NCBI RefSeq assembly: GCF_016793485.1 | Contig: NZ_JAEULZ010000050.1 | Location: 1-64,000, forward strand | DNA from: Mesorhizobium sp. | GTDB taxonomy: Bacteria > Pseudomonadota > Alphaproteobacteria > Rhizobiales > Rhizobiaceae | Length of the DNA stretch: 64,000 bases | Direction: 5' to 3' | Part shown: piece after piece, positions 12,790 through 20,538 of the stretch | Layout: each line of letters starts with the position of its first letter | Position numbering within the stretch: position 1 is the first letter of the stretch | Translations under genes and position numbers: made by a program | Notes under the pieces: generated by a model | The model's database searches: none | What the model saw: the letters and a program-made list of their open reading frames with translations, nothing else | Told to the model about the DNA's origin: nothing

Positions 12790-13755
12790 ATGCCGGAAAT
12801 CTTTCACGAAATCCCGAGCAATCCGACGCCTGAAAAGGCGACGGGCGGCTATTTCACCGGGTTCGACGGAAAGAAGCTCCGCTACGGCCGGTTTCCCGCC
12901 GTCGCACGCCCGCTCAAGGGCACCGTCATCCTGCTTTCGGGCCGCAACGAATGCATCGAGAAATATTTCGAAACGGCGCGTAATCTGTCCGAACGCGGCT
13001 TTACAACGGCAACCTTCGACTGGCGCGGACAGGGTGGATCCGAGCGGCTGCTGCGAGACCCGCAGCGGGGCCACGTGCGGTCTTTCTCCGACTACGTGAA
13101 GGATCTCGACCGCTTCTTCGAGGAAGTCGTCCTGCCGGATTGCAGGGGACCTTACTATGTGTTGGCACATTCCACCGGGGCGCTGATCGCATTGCTTGCA
13201 ACGCCGTCCCTCGTCAACCGCGTGCAACGCATGGTGCTGGCCGCACCGTTCCTGACCTATACCGGCTTTCCGCTCTCGAGAGGCGCGATCGGACGCATCG
13301 CCGGCATTCTCTACTGGATGGGACTCGGCCGCATGTATGGCGCGATGGGACCAAGGCCACGGCGCTCCCCTCCCTTCGCGACAAACAAGGTGACGACCGA
13401 CATCGGTCGATACCGCCGCAACATGGAAATCTACGAGACATATCCGGCGCTGGCTCTCGGGGGACCTACCGTCTCCTGGATTCGGGCGGCCTGCCGCGCC
13501 GTAGACGTCGTCGAGAATCCGGAATTCATGCAGCGCATCAACATCCCCATCCTGTTCGTCGGGGCGGGCAATGACGAGATTGTATCGACGCGTGCAATCG
13601 CGGACTACGCCAGGCGGTTGCGTGGCGGTTCGATCCTGACGATCGCGGGCGCGCGCCACGAATTGTTGCAGGAAGCCGACATTTTCCGGGAACAGCTACT
13701 CGCCGCCTTCGACGCCTTCGTGCCGGGCAACGACGTCAGCGTATACAGCGACTGA
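12790..13755 (+). CDS. Alpha/beta hydrolase, lysophospholipase (PldB-like) family
   Basis: A 321-residue serine hydrolase of the Hydrolase_4 type, probably acting on lysophospholipids or monoacylglycerols. The oxyanion stretch is VILLSGRNECIEKY. The nucleophile is Ser128 in LAHSTGA, the acid is in VGAGNDEIVS near residue 260, and the histidine is in GARHELLQE near 285. The DWRGQGGS motif is typical of PldB-like enzymes. The frame is open back to a TTG at 12694, but family members begin at the MPEIFHEIPSNP segment, so I use the ATG at 12790; its ribosome site is weak. It is monocistronic and convergent with hisN, with only 9 bases between the stops. There is no signal peptide. Confidence 0.85.
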   Translation: MPEIFHEIPSNPTPEKATGGYFTGFDGKKLRYGRFPAVARPLKGTVILLSGRNECIEKYFETARNLSERGFTTATFDWRGQGGSERLLRDPQRGHVRSFSDYVKDLDRFFEEVVLPDCRGPYYVLAHSTGALIALLATPSLVNRVQRMVLAAPFLTYTGFPLSRGAIGRIAGILYWMGLGRMYGAMGPRPRRSPPFATNKVTTDIGRYRRNMEIYETYPALALGGPTVSWIRAACRAVDVVENPEFMQRINIPILFVGAGNDEIVSTRAIADYARRLRGGSILTIAGARHELLQEADIFREQLLAAFDAFVPGNDVSVYSD

Positions 13756-13764
13756 AGCGCCGCC

Positions 13765-14571
13765 TTAGCCCGACGGATCTGTGCGGCCGGCGTGCAACAT
13801 CTCCATCGCAGCGGCATGAAGCTCTGGTGTCGCGGCCGCAACGATGCCGCCGCCCTCCTCTGCCGGCCCACCGTTCCATTCCGTCATCACACCGCCGGCA
13901 GCTTCGACGATCGGGATCAGCGCCGCGACGTCATAGGACTGAAGCCCTACCTCGACCACAAGGTCGATATTGCCCGCGGCCAGCATCGCATAAGCATAAC
14001 AGTCGGTGCCGTAGCGCGGCAGCCGGACTGCTTTCTCAACGCGTTCGTAGGCCACCTTACGGTCGCCCTGGAAAAGTGCCGGCGTGGTGGTGCAGAGCGT
14101 GGCGTCGGCCAGCGAGGTCGTCTTGCGCGTGGTCAATCGTTGCCTGTCTGCCTTCCCCCTGTGCGGCCCCTCCCACCACGCCTTCCCGTCGATTGCGTAG
14201 AACAACTCGCCGGTGAAGGGCTGGGCCATCATGCCGGCGATCGCATCGCCCCCCTTGGTCAGGCCAACAAGCGTGCCCCACAGCGGAATGCCTGAAATGA
14301 AAGATCGCGTTCCGTCGATAGGATCGATGATCCAGACATGTTCGTTCGAAGCATTCTCGGCGCCGAATTCCTCGCCCAGAATACCGTGGTCGGGATATTC
14401 GGCCCGGATAAGCGCACGGATCGCCTTCTCCGCCTCGCGGTCAGCCTCGGTCACCGGGTCAAATCCGGACTCGATCTTGTTGGCCACATCGCCTGACTGA
14501 CGGAATCGTGGCAGCGTTTCGGCCGCCGCAGCCGCGGCGATACGCCGGAAAAACTCAACTGTGACCGCCAA
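13765..14571 (-). CDS. hisN: Inositol monophosphatase family; probable histidinol-phosphatase
   Basis: A 268-residue magnesium-dependent sugar/histidinol phosphatase. The family's metal sites are clear: the glutamates in LGEEFG, DPIDGT after WII, and the C-terminal YDVAALIPIVEAAGG. In rhizobia and actinobacteria this subgroup (HisN) carries out the last-but-one step of histidine synthesis, since the usual HisB phosphatase domain is absent. That function is from family knowledge, and inositol-1-phosphatase remains possible. The frame is open to an ATG at 14610, but GAGGAG seven bases before the TTG at 14571 makes that start more likely. The same order, phosphatase - small RNA - amidohydrolase - cpdR, is known from Sinorhizobium. 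Confidence 0.82.
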   Translation of the reverse strand: MAVTVEFFRRIAAAAAAETLPRFRQSGDVANKIESGFDPVTEADREAEKAIRALIRAEYPDHGILGEEFGAENASNEHVWIIDPIDGTRSFISGIPLWGTLVGLTKGGDAIAGMMAQPFTGELFYAIDGKAWWEGPHRGKADRQRLTTRKTTSLADATLCTTTPALFQGDRKVAYERVEKAVRLPRYGTDCYAYAMLAAGNIDLVVEVGLQSYDVAALIPIVEAAGGVMTEWNGGPAEEGGGIVAAATPELHAAAMEMLHAGRTDPSG

Positions 14572-14669
14572 AAGACCGCTCCTCAGGGCAAAATTGATGC
14601 AGAAATGCAACTATAGCGTCGCGCGACCAGAATTTTTCAGTTTGTCTGACAAAAGCCGTTAGGCAGTTG

Positions 14670-14697
14670 TTGACATTTGTGCATCGCACAATAATCT
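14670..14697 (+). promoter_or_regulatory. Small-RNA promoter with PhaR-like palindrome in the spacer
   Basis: TTGACA (14670-14675), 16 bases, TAATCT (14692-14697). The spacer contains the perfect inverted repeat TTGTGC-ATC-GCACAA (14677-14691). PhaR/AniA repressors of polyhydroxybutyrate metabolism bind TGC-N3-GCA type sites, so this is a candidate PhaR operator. A repressor bound here would block RNA polymerase directly. Confidence 0.75.
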
Positions 14698-14702
14698 CTT
14701 GA

Positions 14703-14786
14703 TCGGACAGGTTCTCCTGTCCATGCCCTCCTTGGGCGTTTCCTCCCTAGACTTCGACCGCGTCGGCAACGATGCGGTCTTTTTTT
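14703..14786 (+). ncRNA. mmgR: MmgR / alpha-r8 family trans-acting small RNA
   Basis: A transcript of about 80 bases is defined by the sigma-70 promoter just upstream and a strong terminator. It has a 5' hairpin GGACAGG-TTCT-CCTGTCC and a middle part with two anti-Shine-Dalgarno-like stretches, CCCTCCTTGGGCG and TTTCCTCCCTAG. It ends in the hairpin GACCGC...GCGGTC followed by seven T. The unpaired UCCUCCCU motif and the position between a monophosphatase gene and an N-formylglutamate amidohydrolase gene fit the alpha-r8 family. In Sinorhizobium meliloti its member MmgR limits polyhydroxybutyrate granule formation. The family assignment is from memory of its motifs and context; the existence of a small-RNA gene here is read from the sequence. 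Confidence 0.82.
14756..14786 (+). terminator. Intrinsic terminator of the MmgR-like small RNA
   Basis: Six-base stem GACCGC (14756-14761) / GCGGTC (14774-14779) followed by T7 at 14780-14786. It is the strongest Rho-independent terminator seen in this window. No protein-coding gene on the plus strand ends before it, which is what points to a small-RNA gene. Confidence 0.88.
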
Positions 14787-14833
14787 ACCCACCCTCACCC
14801 AGCTTCCAGCACGAGATCACCGCTGCGCGAGAT

Positions 14834-15724
14834 TTATTCGGCAGCGAGCGGAAGGTCGAGGAAATTGTCGTCGGGCATCGCCATGAGTTCGGCGATCAGA
14901 CGGGCCATGTCGTCCGCCAACGCGTCGAAGCGGGAAAGTTTACGCATCGTCCGCTCATCCATGTAGAGGCCGCGATTGACCTCGATCTGGAGCGCGTGCA
15001 GCCTTTTTGCCGGACGGCCGTAATGCTCCGTGATGAAGCCTCCCGCATAAGGCTTGTTGTGCGCCACCGAATAGCCCAACGACAAGAGCACGGAGATGGC
15101 GGTGTCCGACAGCGCTCGCGAGGCCGATGTTCCGAACCGGTCGCCAATGATGAAATCCGGTCGGGCGCCGTTTTCACCAATGCGGATGTTCGCGGGCATC
15201 GAGTGGCAGTCGATCAGCACCGCATACCCGAAACGCGCGTGGGTGCTGCTGAGCAATCGCTTCAGCGTGTCGTGATAGGGCTTGTAGATCGCCTCGATCC
15301 GACCGACCGCCTCCGCCAGCGGCAGGCGGGCCGCGTAGATATCAAGGCCCTCGCCGACCAGCTTCGGAACCGTGCCTAAACCTCCGGCCACCCGGGCCGA
15401 CCGGATGTTGGCGAAGGACGGCACCGGTTCGGCGAACATGCGCGGGTCGAGTTCCCAGGGCTCGCGGTTCACGTCGAGGTAGGCGCGCGGAAAATTCGCC
15501 GCAAGCATCGGCGCTCCAAGCGGAACCGCAGCGCCGAACAACTGGTCGACATAGGAATCCTCAGACCGTCGGATTTCCATCGCGTCAAGCTTGGTGAGCG
15601 CCATGAAGCGTTCAGGATAGTGGCTGCCGCTATGCGGGGAATTGAAGACGAACGGGACGCGCTGTTCCGCGCTTTGGCGGACCTCGAAAGGCGGTATGAC
15701 CGAGAAATCGTCCGCCGCATTCAT
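14834..15724 (-). CDS. N-formylglutamate amidohydrolase family protein
   Basis: A protein of about 296 residues of the FGase (HutG-like) zinc hydrolase family, which releases formate from N-formyl-L-glutamate in histidine breakdown. Family markers are FVFNSPHSGSHYP near the N-terminus, RSEDSYVDQLF, YLDVNREPWELDPRMF, LIDCHSMP and the C-terminal LQIEVNRGLYMDE. It is not beside other hut genes here, so a formylglutamate role is only a family guess. Starts at 15823, 15763 and 15724 are all in frame. I use the ATG at 15724 (MNAADDFSV) because homologues begin near there, but no ribosome site decides it. It is divergent from cpdR. Confidence 0.8.
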   Translation of the reverse strand: MNAADDFSVIPPFEVRQSAEQRVPFVFNSPHSGSHYPERFMALTKLDAMEIRRSEDSYVDQLFGAAVPLGAPMLAANFPRAYLDVNREPWELDPRMFAEPVPSFANIRSARVAGGLGTVPKLVGEGLDIYAARLPLAEAVGRIEAIYKPYHDTLKRLLSSTHARFGYAVLIDCHSMPANIRIGENGARPDFIIGDRFGTSASRALSDTAISVLLSLGYSVAHNKPYAGGFITEHYGRPAKRLHALQIEVNRGLYMDERTMRKLSRFDALADDMARLIAELMAMPDDNFLDLPLAAE

Positions 15725-15915
15725 GGCCGGACCCTGAACGTCTGCATGGCGGGAAACTGACATCTGGCGAGGCCGCTGTCCAGCACCCGGCCACGTTTCG
15801 TTCTTCCGCATGCGTTGCAACATTCACTTGATGTTTACACTCCAACCTACATATAGATCATGGTTAATGGGCTCGCTTGGGAAGAAGCCCCGAACGCGAT
15901 TCGGACGGAACTGGC

Positions 15916-16278
15916 ATGGCACGCATACTGCTTGCGGAAGACGATGACGACATGCGTCGGTTTCTGGTCAAGGCGCTTGAACGCGCCGGCTACGACGTGA
16001 GTGACTTCGACAACGGCGCGAGCGCCTACGAGCGCCTCCGCGAGGAGCCGTTTTCGCTGCTGCTGACCGATATCGTCATGCCCGAGATGGACGGTATCGA
16101 ACTTGCCCGCCGGGCTACCGAGATCGATCCGGATCTGAAGGTCATGTTCATCACAGGTTTTGCGGCCGTTGCCCTCAATCCCGATTCGAAGGCACCGAAG
16201 GACGCCAAGATCCTGTCGAAGCCTTTCCATCTGCGCGACCTTGTCAACGAGGTCGAGAAGATGCTTCAGGCAGCCTGA
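15916..16278 (+). CDS. cpdR: Single-domain response regulator CpdR
   Basis: A 120-residue receiver-only protein beginning MARILLAEDDDDMRRFLVKAL, almost identical in form to CpdR of Caulobacter and CpdR1 of Sinorhizobium. The phosphoacceptor is Asp52 in LLTDIVMPEMDG; acidic residues 8-11 bind magnesium, and the switch lysine is in LSKPFHLRDL. Unphosphorylated CpdR takes ClpXP to the cell pole and primes it to degrade cell-cycle regulators; the CckA-ChpT relay phosphorylates it and turns it off. This is family knowledge. The upstream extension of the frame (13 codons) lacks conservation, so the ATG at 15916 is used. Confidence 0.93.
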   Translation: MARILLAEDDDDMRRFLVKALERAGYDVSDFDNGASAYERLREEPFSLLLTDIVMPEMDGIELARRATEIDPDLKVMFITGFAAVALNPDSKAPKDAKILSKPFHLRDLVNEVEKMLQAA

Positions 16279-16417
16279 TCACACGCAAAGCTTGCTGGCT
16301 TTCGCAACATTTCGGCAACGCCCGAGCTCTGTTTCCTCATAAGTCGCCGTAGGCTGAGATTGCCGCACGCCGCTATTGACGAGCCTAGTCAAAAGTGGTG
16401 TATGCGCGGCGTCGAAT

Positions 16418-16492
16418 GGGCGTGTAGCTCAGCGGGAGAGCACTGCATTGACATTGCAGGGGTCACAGGTTCAATCCCTGTCACGCCCACCA
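16418..16492 (+). tRNA. tRNA-Val (anticodon GAC), CCA encoded
   Basis: A full cloverleaf of 75 bases. The acceptor GGGCGTG pairs with CACGCCC; the anticodon stem CTGCA/TGCAG carries the loop TTGACAT with anticodon GAC; the T arm is ACAGG-TTCAATC-CCTGT; the end is A-CCA. It marks the left edge of the accessory catabolic block. Confidence 0.97.
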
Positions 16493-16596
16493 TTCGTTTC
16501 AGTAGTTTTCGTAGTTTTCGACCCGTTTGGACGTCGCCGCTTCTTTAGTGTGGCTAGCGGCGCTCTTCATTGGTCACAGGCTGGTCCTGGGTTCAG

Positions 16597-17298
16597 TCAA
16601 ACCCGACGAAGGCGCATGATGTGCTTTTCGAGTTCGTCCTCAACCTTGGCGTCCGATGCCTCGAGCTTGGTTATGAGATGGTTGTGCTGATCGATCACGA
16701 CCTGGAAATCGCCCTCCAGCGCGAGCTCGCGACCAAAGATTACGGTGATGTGCCGGGCGATCGCTTCCCAAAGTTTGAGAACGATGTCGTTGCCTGAGGC
16801 GCGACAGATTTCGCGGTGGAAGTCGACGTCGCATTTCCGGAATTCCACCCAGTCGCTCCAGCGAGCGACACGCTCCATGCGCGATACGATTTCCCGCAGC
16901 GCGTCGATACGGCGTTTATCCCGACTGTAGGTGTCCAGCGCACCGCGTACCGCGATCTTCTCAAGCGCCAGCCTGACTTCAAACACGGAATCGACGAACT
17001 TCTCGTCGAACTCTGCGATCCTGGCGCCTCTGTTCGGCGTAACATTCAGGATGCCCTGCGCCTGGAGGATTTTTATGGCCTCGCGGATAGGCACCCTGCT
17101 GACCTTCAGCATCGCCGCCAGGTCGGCCTCGACGATCCGCTGTCCAGGTTTAAGCAAACCGGATGCGACGGCATTCACGATCGCATCTGCAACGGCATCC
17201 CCTAGCTGGTAGCTGCCTTGGCCCCTACCATTTGCCGCCAACAGATCGGCGGTCACGGACCCGGCTTCACCCGGAGGGCTGTCCATCACGTCACCCAT
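16597..17298 (-). CDS. GntR-family transcriptional regulator (FadR/FCD type), cluster A
   Basis: A 233-residue regulator. After a flexible N-terminus of about 30 residues comes a winged helix-turn-helix (IVEADLAAMLKVSRVPIREAIKIL) and then a helical FCD ligand domain with the metal-binding pattern DVDFHREICRASGN near residue 160. FCD proteins usually sense small organic acids or sugar acids. It is transcribed away from the SDR/ADH/transporter genes. The perfect palindrome TTGTATACAA at 17368-17377 lies in the 128-base gap, so it probably represses both its own gene and cluster A. The ATG codons at 17298 and 17286 are both possible starts. Confidence 0.88.
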   Translation of the reverse strand: MGDVMDSPPGEAGSVTADLLAANGRGQGSYQLGDAVADAIVNAVASGLLKPGQRIVEADLAAMLKVSRVPIREAIKILQAQGILNVTPNRGARIAEFDEKFVDSVFEVRLALEKIAVRGALDTYSRDKRRIDALREIVSRMERVARWSDWVEFRKCDVDFHREICRASGNDIVLKLWEAIARHITVIFGRELALEGDFQVVIDQHNHLITKLEASDAKVEDELEKHIMRLRRV

Positions 17299-17367
17299 CG
17301 CAAAAGCCCTGTTTCAAATTTTGCTCTCCATAGACGGATGGAGGTTGCCAATCCAGCTTTTGCATGA

Positions 17368-17377
17368 TTGTATACAA
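17368..17377. promoter_or_regulatory. Candidate GntR operator
   Basis: Perfect 10-bp palindrome TTGTATACAA between the divergent GntR gene and the SDR gene. It has the size, AT content and TTGTA-TACAA symmetry common to FCD-type GntR sites. It is the only such palindrome I see in this gap. Confidence 0.65.
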
Positions 17378-17426
17378 GTATTCCAAATGGAAAGCCATGG
17401 TGTTTCGTGACAGGGCGAGGATTTAG

Positions 17427-18206
17427 ATGATGAAATCACTGGAAGGCCGACGGGCGTATGTGACCGGGGGATCAAGCGGCATCGGCGCTGCAATCGTCGA
17501 AGCTTTCGCCAATGCTGGCGCGGCCGTTGCCATAGGCGCTTCAAAGCGCGCACGGAACGCGGAGGTTTTGGCCGACCGCATCCGTGGGAAAGGCGGCACG
17601 GCGCATGTGATTGTCGGGGACCTGTCGGATCGCGCTGCGACCGATGCCGCCGCAAAGGCCGCTATCCAGGCGCTCGGCGGGCTCGACATCTTCGTCCATT
17701 GCGCCGGCATCGACGTCACCAAGACCGCGCCGACCCATGAGACGCCGGACGATACCTGGGACCGAATGATGTCGATCCATCTGACGGCGGCATTCCGGCT
17801 TTCCAAGGCCCTTATCCCGGAAATGCTGAATGGGACGAAGCCTTCGATCCTCTTCATCGGCTCAGTGGCGGGCGTTGTCGCCTGGCAGGACGATGTCGCC
17901 TACAACGTTGCCAAGGCGGGACTGCATCATCTCGCGCGCTGCATCGCCGCCGACTATGCGAGACAGGGGCTGCGCGCCAACGCAATCGCCCCTGGCGTCA
18001 TCGATACGCCGCTGACGCGTGGCTACGCCTCAGGCATGGAGGGTGGCGAGGGACAAGGCATGCAGGTCCTCGCCGGACTGCACCCGATCGGGCGCTATGC
18101 GACGCCCGACGAAGTCGCCGGCACCGCCCTTTTCCTGTCCTCCGACGCGGCCGGGTTCATCACCGGCGTTGTGCTGCCGGTCGACGGCGGCATGACGATG
18201 ATCTGA
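17427..18206 (+). CDS. Short-chain dehydrogenase/reductase (SDR)
   Basis: A 259-residue NAD(P)-dependent oxidoreductase of the classical SDR type. The cofactor loop is TGGSSGIGAA near residues 13-22, followed by VHCAGID. The catalytic serine is in FIGSVAG and the catalytic pair in YNVAK. The C-terminal FITGVVLPVDGGM is that of FabG-like sugar and alcohol dehydrogenases. It is first in a run of genes that continues 11 bases later with a zinc alcohol dehydrogenase and then an importer, so it probably oxidises a hydroxyl of the imported compound. The substrate is unknown. ATG codons at 17427 and 17430 are both possible. Confidence 0.9.
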   Translation: MMKSLEGRRAYVTGGSSGIGAAIVEAFANAGAAVAIGASKRARNAEVLADRIRGKGGTAHVIVGDLSDRAATDAAAKAAIQALGGLDIFVHCAGIDVTKTAPTHETPDDTWDRMMSIHLTAAFRLSKALIPEMLNGTKPSILFIGSVAGVVAWQDDVAYNVAKAGLHHLARCIAADYARQGLRANAIAPGVIDTPLTRGYASGMEGGEGQGMQVLAGLHPIGRYATPDEVAGTALFLSSDAAGFITGVVLPVDGGMTMI

Positions 18207-18217
18207 GAGGAGCGGAC

Positions 18218-19372
18218 ATGACCAAGCTGACCATGAAGGCAGCCATCTGCGAGCAGCCCGGCGAGGGTGACGTGCTGCAAATTAGAGACGTGATCTGCGA
18301 CGATCCGCACGAGCTCGAAGTGCGCGTGAAGCTCCTGGCGACAGGGATCTGCCGCAGCGACATTCATTATCTGCGCGGCGTGTGGGCGCACCCGAAGCCA
18401 GTCATCCTCGGCCACGAAGGCTGCGGCATCATTGAATCCGTTGGGCCGGGCGTGCCCAAGTCGCGCATCGGCGAGAAAGTGGTACTGACCTTCACGCCGG
18501 CCTGCGGCCACTGCCGCTTCTGCGTTGTCGGTCGCAGCGTGCTCTGCGAAGAGGTCGCGCGCGCAGCAGCCCAAGGCACCATGTGGGACGACACGACGCG
18601 TTTCTCTGAACTCGACGGCCGGCCGCTGCATCATCTCAGCCTCGTCTCGTCCTTCTGCGAATACACCGTCGTGCCGCACAATGGCGCGATCCGAGTTGAT
18701 CCGGACGAGAACCCCGAAGAGGCCTGCCTCCTCGGCTGCGGAGCGATGGCAGGTATCGGCGCCGCTCTCAACACCGCGCAGGTGAGGCCCGGCGACAGCG
18801 TCGCCGTGTTTGGCTGCGGCGGCGTCGGCCTGAGCGTCGTGCAGGGCGCCAAGCTCTGCAATGCGCTGCCGATCATCGCCGTGGACGTGCGCGCCGAGAA
18901 GGAAGCCGAAGCGCGACGTTTCGGCGCCACGCATTTCGTCGACGCTTCGAAGGCAGACGCGGTCGAGCAAATTCGCGCGATTACGAATGGCGGCGCCGAC
19001 TTCACCTTCGAGGCGACCGGCATCGTCGAGACGGCGGAGCTTGCCTACAAGGCAACCTGCCGCGCGGGCACCACCGTGCTTATCGGACAGCCCGGCGAGA
19101 CTGCGCTGGCCGGCTTCCCGCCCTACGGTATCGCGCAGGACGAAAACAAGGTCATCGGCTCGAGCTACGGATCGACCCGCCCCATGATCGATTTTCCCAA
19201 GGCGCTCCGGCTGGTCAAGCACGGGCTTCTGGATCTGCATTCGCTCGTGTCGGACGTGTGGCCGTTCGAGCGCATCAACGAGGCGATCACCGAGGTCGAG
19301 ACGGGGCGGAAGAATCGCATCGTCCTCGTGTTCGGCGACGAGAACGCCTCCGGCTCGCATCACCACCATTGA
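18218..19372 (+). CDS. Zinc-dependent alcohol dehydrogenase (MDR, class III-like)
   Basis: A 384-residue medium-chain dehydrogenase. Catalytic zinc ligands are the Cys of GICRSD and the His of GHEGCGI. The structural zinc loop has the usual four cysteines (CGHCRFCVVGRSVLC). The NAD fold is marked by VFGCGGVGLSVVQGA, and DFTFEATG is typical of the glutathione-dependent formaldehyde dehydrogenase branch. The protein ends SGSHHHH followed by the stop codon: a natural tail of four histidines. It is 11 bases behind the SDR gene and 23 bases before the binding-protein gene. The substrate is not clear. Confidence 0.9.
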   Translation: MTKLTMKAAICEQPGEGDVLQIRDVICDDPHELEVRVKLLATGICRSDIHYLRGVWAHPKPVILGHEGCGIIESVGPGVPKSRIGEKVVLTFTPACGHCRFCVVGRSVLCEEVARAAAQGTMWDDTTRFSELDGRPLHHLSLVSSFCEYTVVPHNGAIRVDPDENPEEACLLGCGAMAGIGAALNTAQVRPGDSVAVFGCGGVGLSVVQGAKLCNALPIIAVDVRAEKEAEARRFGATHFVDASKADAVEQIRAITNGGADFTFEATGIVETAELAYKATCRAGTTVLIGQPGETALAGFPPYGIAQDENKVIGSSYGSTRPMIDFPKALRLVKHGLLDLHSLVSDVWPFERINEAITEVETGRKNRIVLVFGDENASGSHHHH

Positions 19373-19395
19373 AACTGGCACCATGGGAGAGTGAC

Positions 19396-20430
19396 ATGAT
19401 CAAACTGAAACCAATTTCGCGTCGGACTTTCGTCGCAGGCGCGGCGGCCCTGATCGCTTCACCGGCGATTGTCCGGGCACAGGAAAAGAAACTGCGCATT
19501 CTAGGCTGGGAAGGGTATGTCGAGCCCGAATGGCTCGATCCTTTCAAGCAGGCGACCGGGGCCGAAGTCTCGATTGTCTATGTCGGGTCGGCAGACGAGA
19601 TGTTCGCCAAGATGCAGGGATCGAAGGGCGCTGACTTCGACGTGGTGTCCTTCGATACCTCGATCTTCCCGCGCTACATCGATGCCGGGCTGATTGCGCC
19701 GCTGGACCTGTCGAAGGTACCCAACACCGCCAATCTCGCGCCGGAGTTTCGGGAGGTTGCCGCTATCCAGCGCGACGGCAAGCAGTATGGCGTGCCGTTC
19801 GGCTGGGGGTCCCTGCCCCTGATCTACGATGCCGACGCATTTCCGACCGCGCCTGACAGTTGGGCTGTAATGTGGGACCCGCAGTATGCCCAGCAGATGA
19901 TCGCCCAGGACGATGCCAACAACTGCATCACCTGGGGCGCGCTCGCATCCGGCATAGCCAATCCCTACAACCTGTCGGACGCCGATTTCGAAACCGTGAA
20001 GGCCAAGCTGATCGAGAACAAGAAGCTGCTGCTCAGCTACTATGCGGGCTTCGACGAGGGCGTGACCCTGTTCGCGGACAATGGCATCAAGCTGATGTAT
20101 TCCATGGGTGAGCCGCAGGTTCCGGCGCTCAAGGCCAAGGGCGTCAATGCGGCGCTGGCGATTCCGAAGGAGGGCGCGCCCGGCTGGCTGGATTGCTGGA
20201 CCGTCAGCACAGGCGCCGTCGATGTCGACCTCGCCTACGCATGGATCAATGCCTGCCTAGATAGCACCACTGGAAAAGCGCTTACGCAGAAAACGGCGTT
20301 CGGCAATACGACCAACACGGAAGTCAACACCGCTGCCGGCATGACCTATGGCGCAAAGCTCTCGTGGCTGCTTCCGGCGGAGAACTACGAGAAGCGCGTC
20401 GCCGTGTGGAACGAGGTCAAGGCGGCCTGA
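19396..20430 (+). CDS. PotD-type ABC transporter substrate-binding protein, cluster A
   Basis: A 344-residue periplasmic binding protein of the spermidine/putrescine family. The N-terminus carries ISRRTFVAGAAALIASPAIVRAQ, a twin-arginine type leader, so export of the folded protein is likely. The mature part begins with LRILGWEGYVEPEWLDPF, typical of PotD relatives. I use the ATG at 19396; the frame is open further upstream into the ADH gene. A GC-rich hairpin (20490-20510) lies 59 bases after the stop, as often found behind binding-protein genes. The transporter's other parts are encoded after an enolase-superfamily gene. Members of this family carry many solutes other than polyamines. Confidence 0.88.
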   Translation: MIKLKPISRRTFVAGAAALIASPAIVRAQEKKLRILGWEGYVEPEWLDPFKQATGAEVSIVYVGSADEMFAKMQGSKGADFDVVSFDTSIFPRYIDAGLIAPLDLSKVPNTANLAPEFREVAAIQRDGKQYGVPFGWGSLPLIYDADAFPTAPDSWAVMWDPQYAQQMIAQDDANNCITWGALASGIANPYNLSDADFETVKAKLIENKKLLLSYYAGFDEGVTLFADNGIKLMYSMGEPQVPALKAKGVNAALAIPKEGAPGWLDCWTVSTGAVDVDLAYAWINACLDSTTGKALTQKTAFGNTTNTEVNTAAGMTYGAKLSWLLPAENYEKRVAVWNEVKAA

Positions 20431-20489
20431 TTTTGTGGCCGGTGGCGATTGGAGCCAATCGCCGCCGGCATCCCACTCTCAAGTACCAA

Positions 20490-20510
20490 GCCTCGGCGCA
20501 GCGCCGAGGC
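20490..20510 (+). other. Stem-loop after the cluster A binding-protein gene
   Basis: Self-complementary GCCTCGGCG ... CGCCGAGGC with a three-base loop, not followed by a U-tract. Such hairpins after binding-protein genes protect the upstream message and reduce read-through, giving more binding protein than permease. Confidence 0.6.
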
Positions 20511-20538
20511 CAGCAATTGCATTCAACAAGGACTTTCC

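Noticed and set aside
16565-16590. Short match to the tRNA-Val 3' region (GGTCACAGG) just after the tRNA, considered as an attachment-site remnant
   Set aside because: Only nine bases match, and no matching copy is seen at the far edge of the block.
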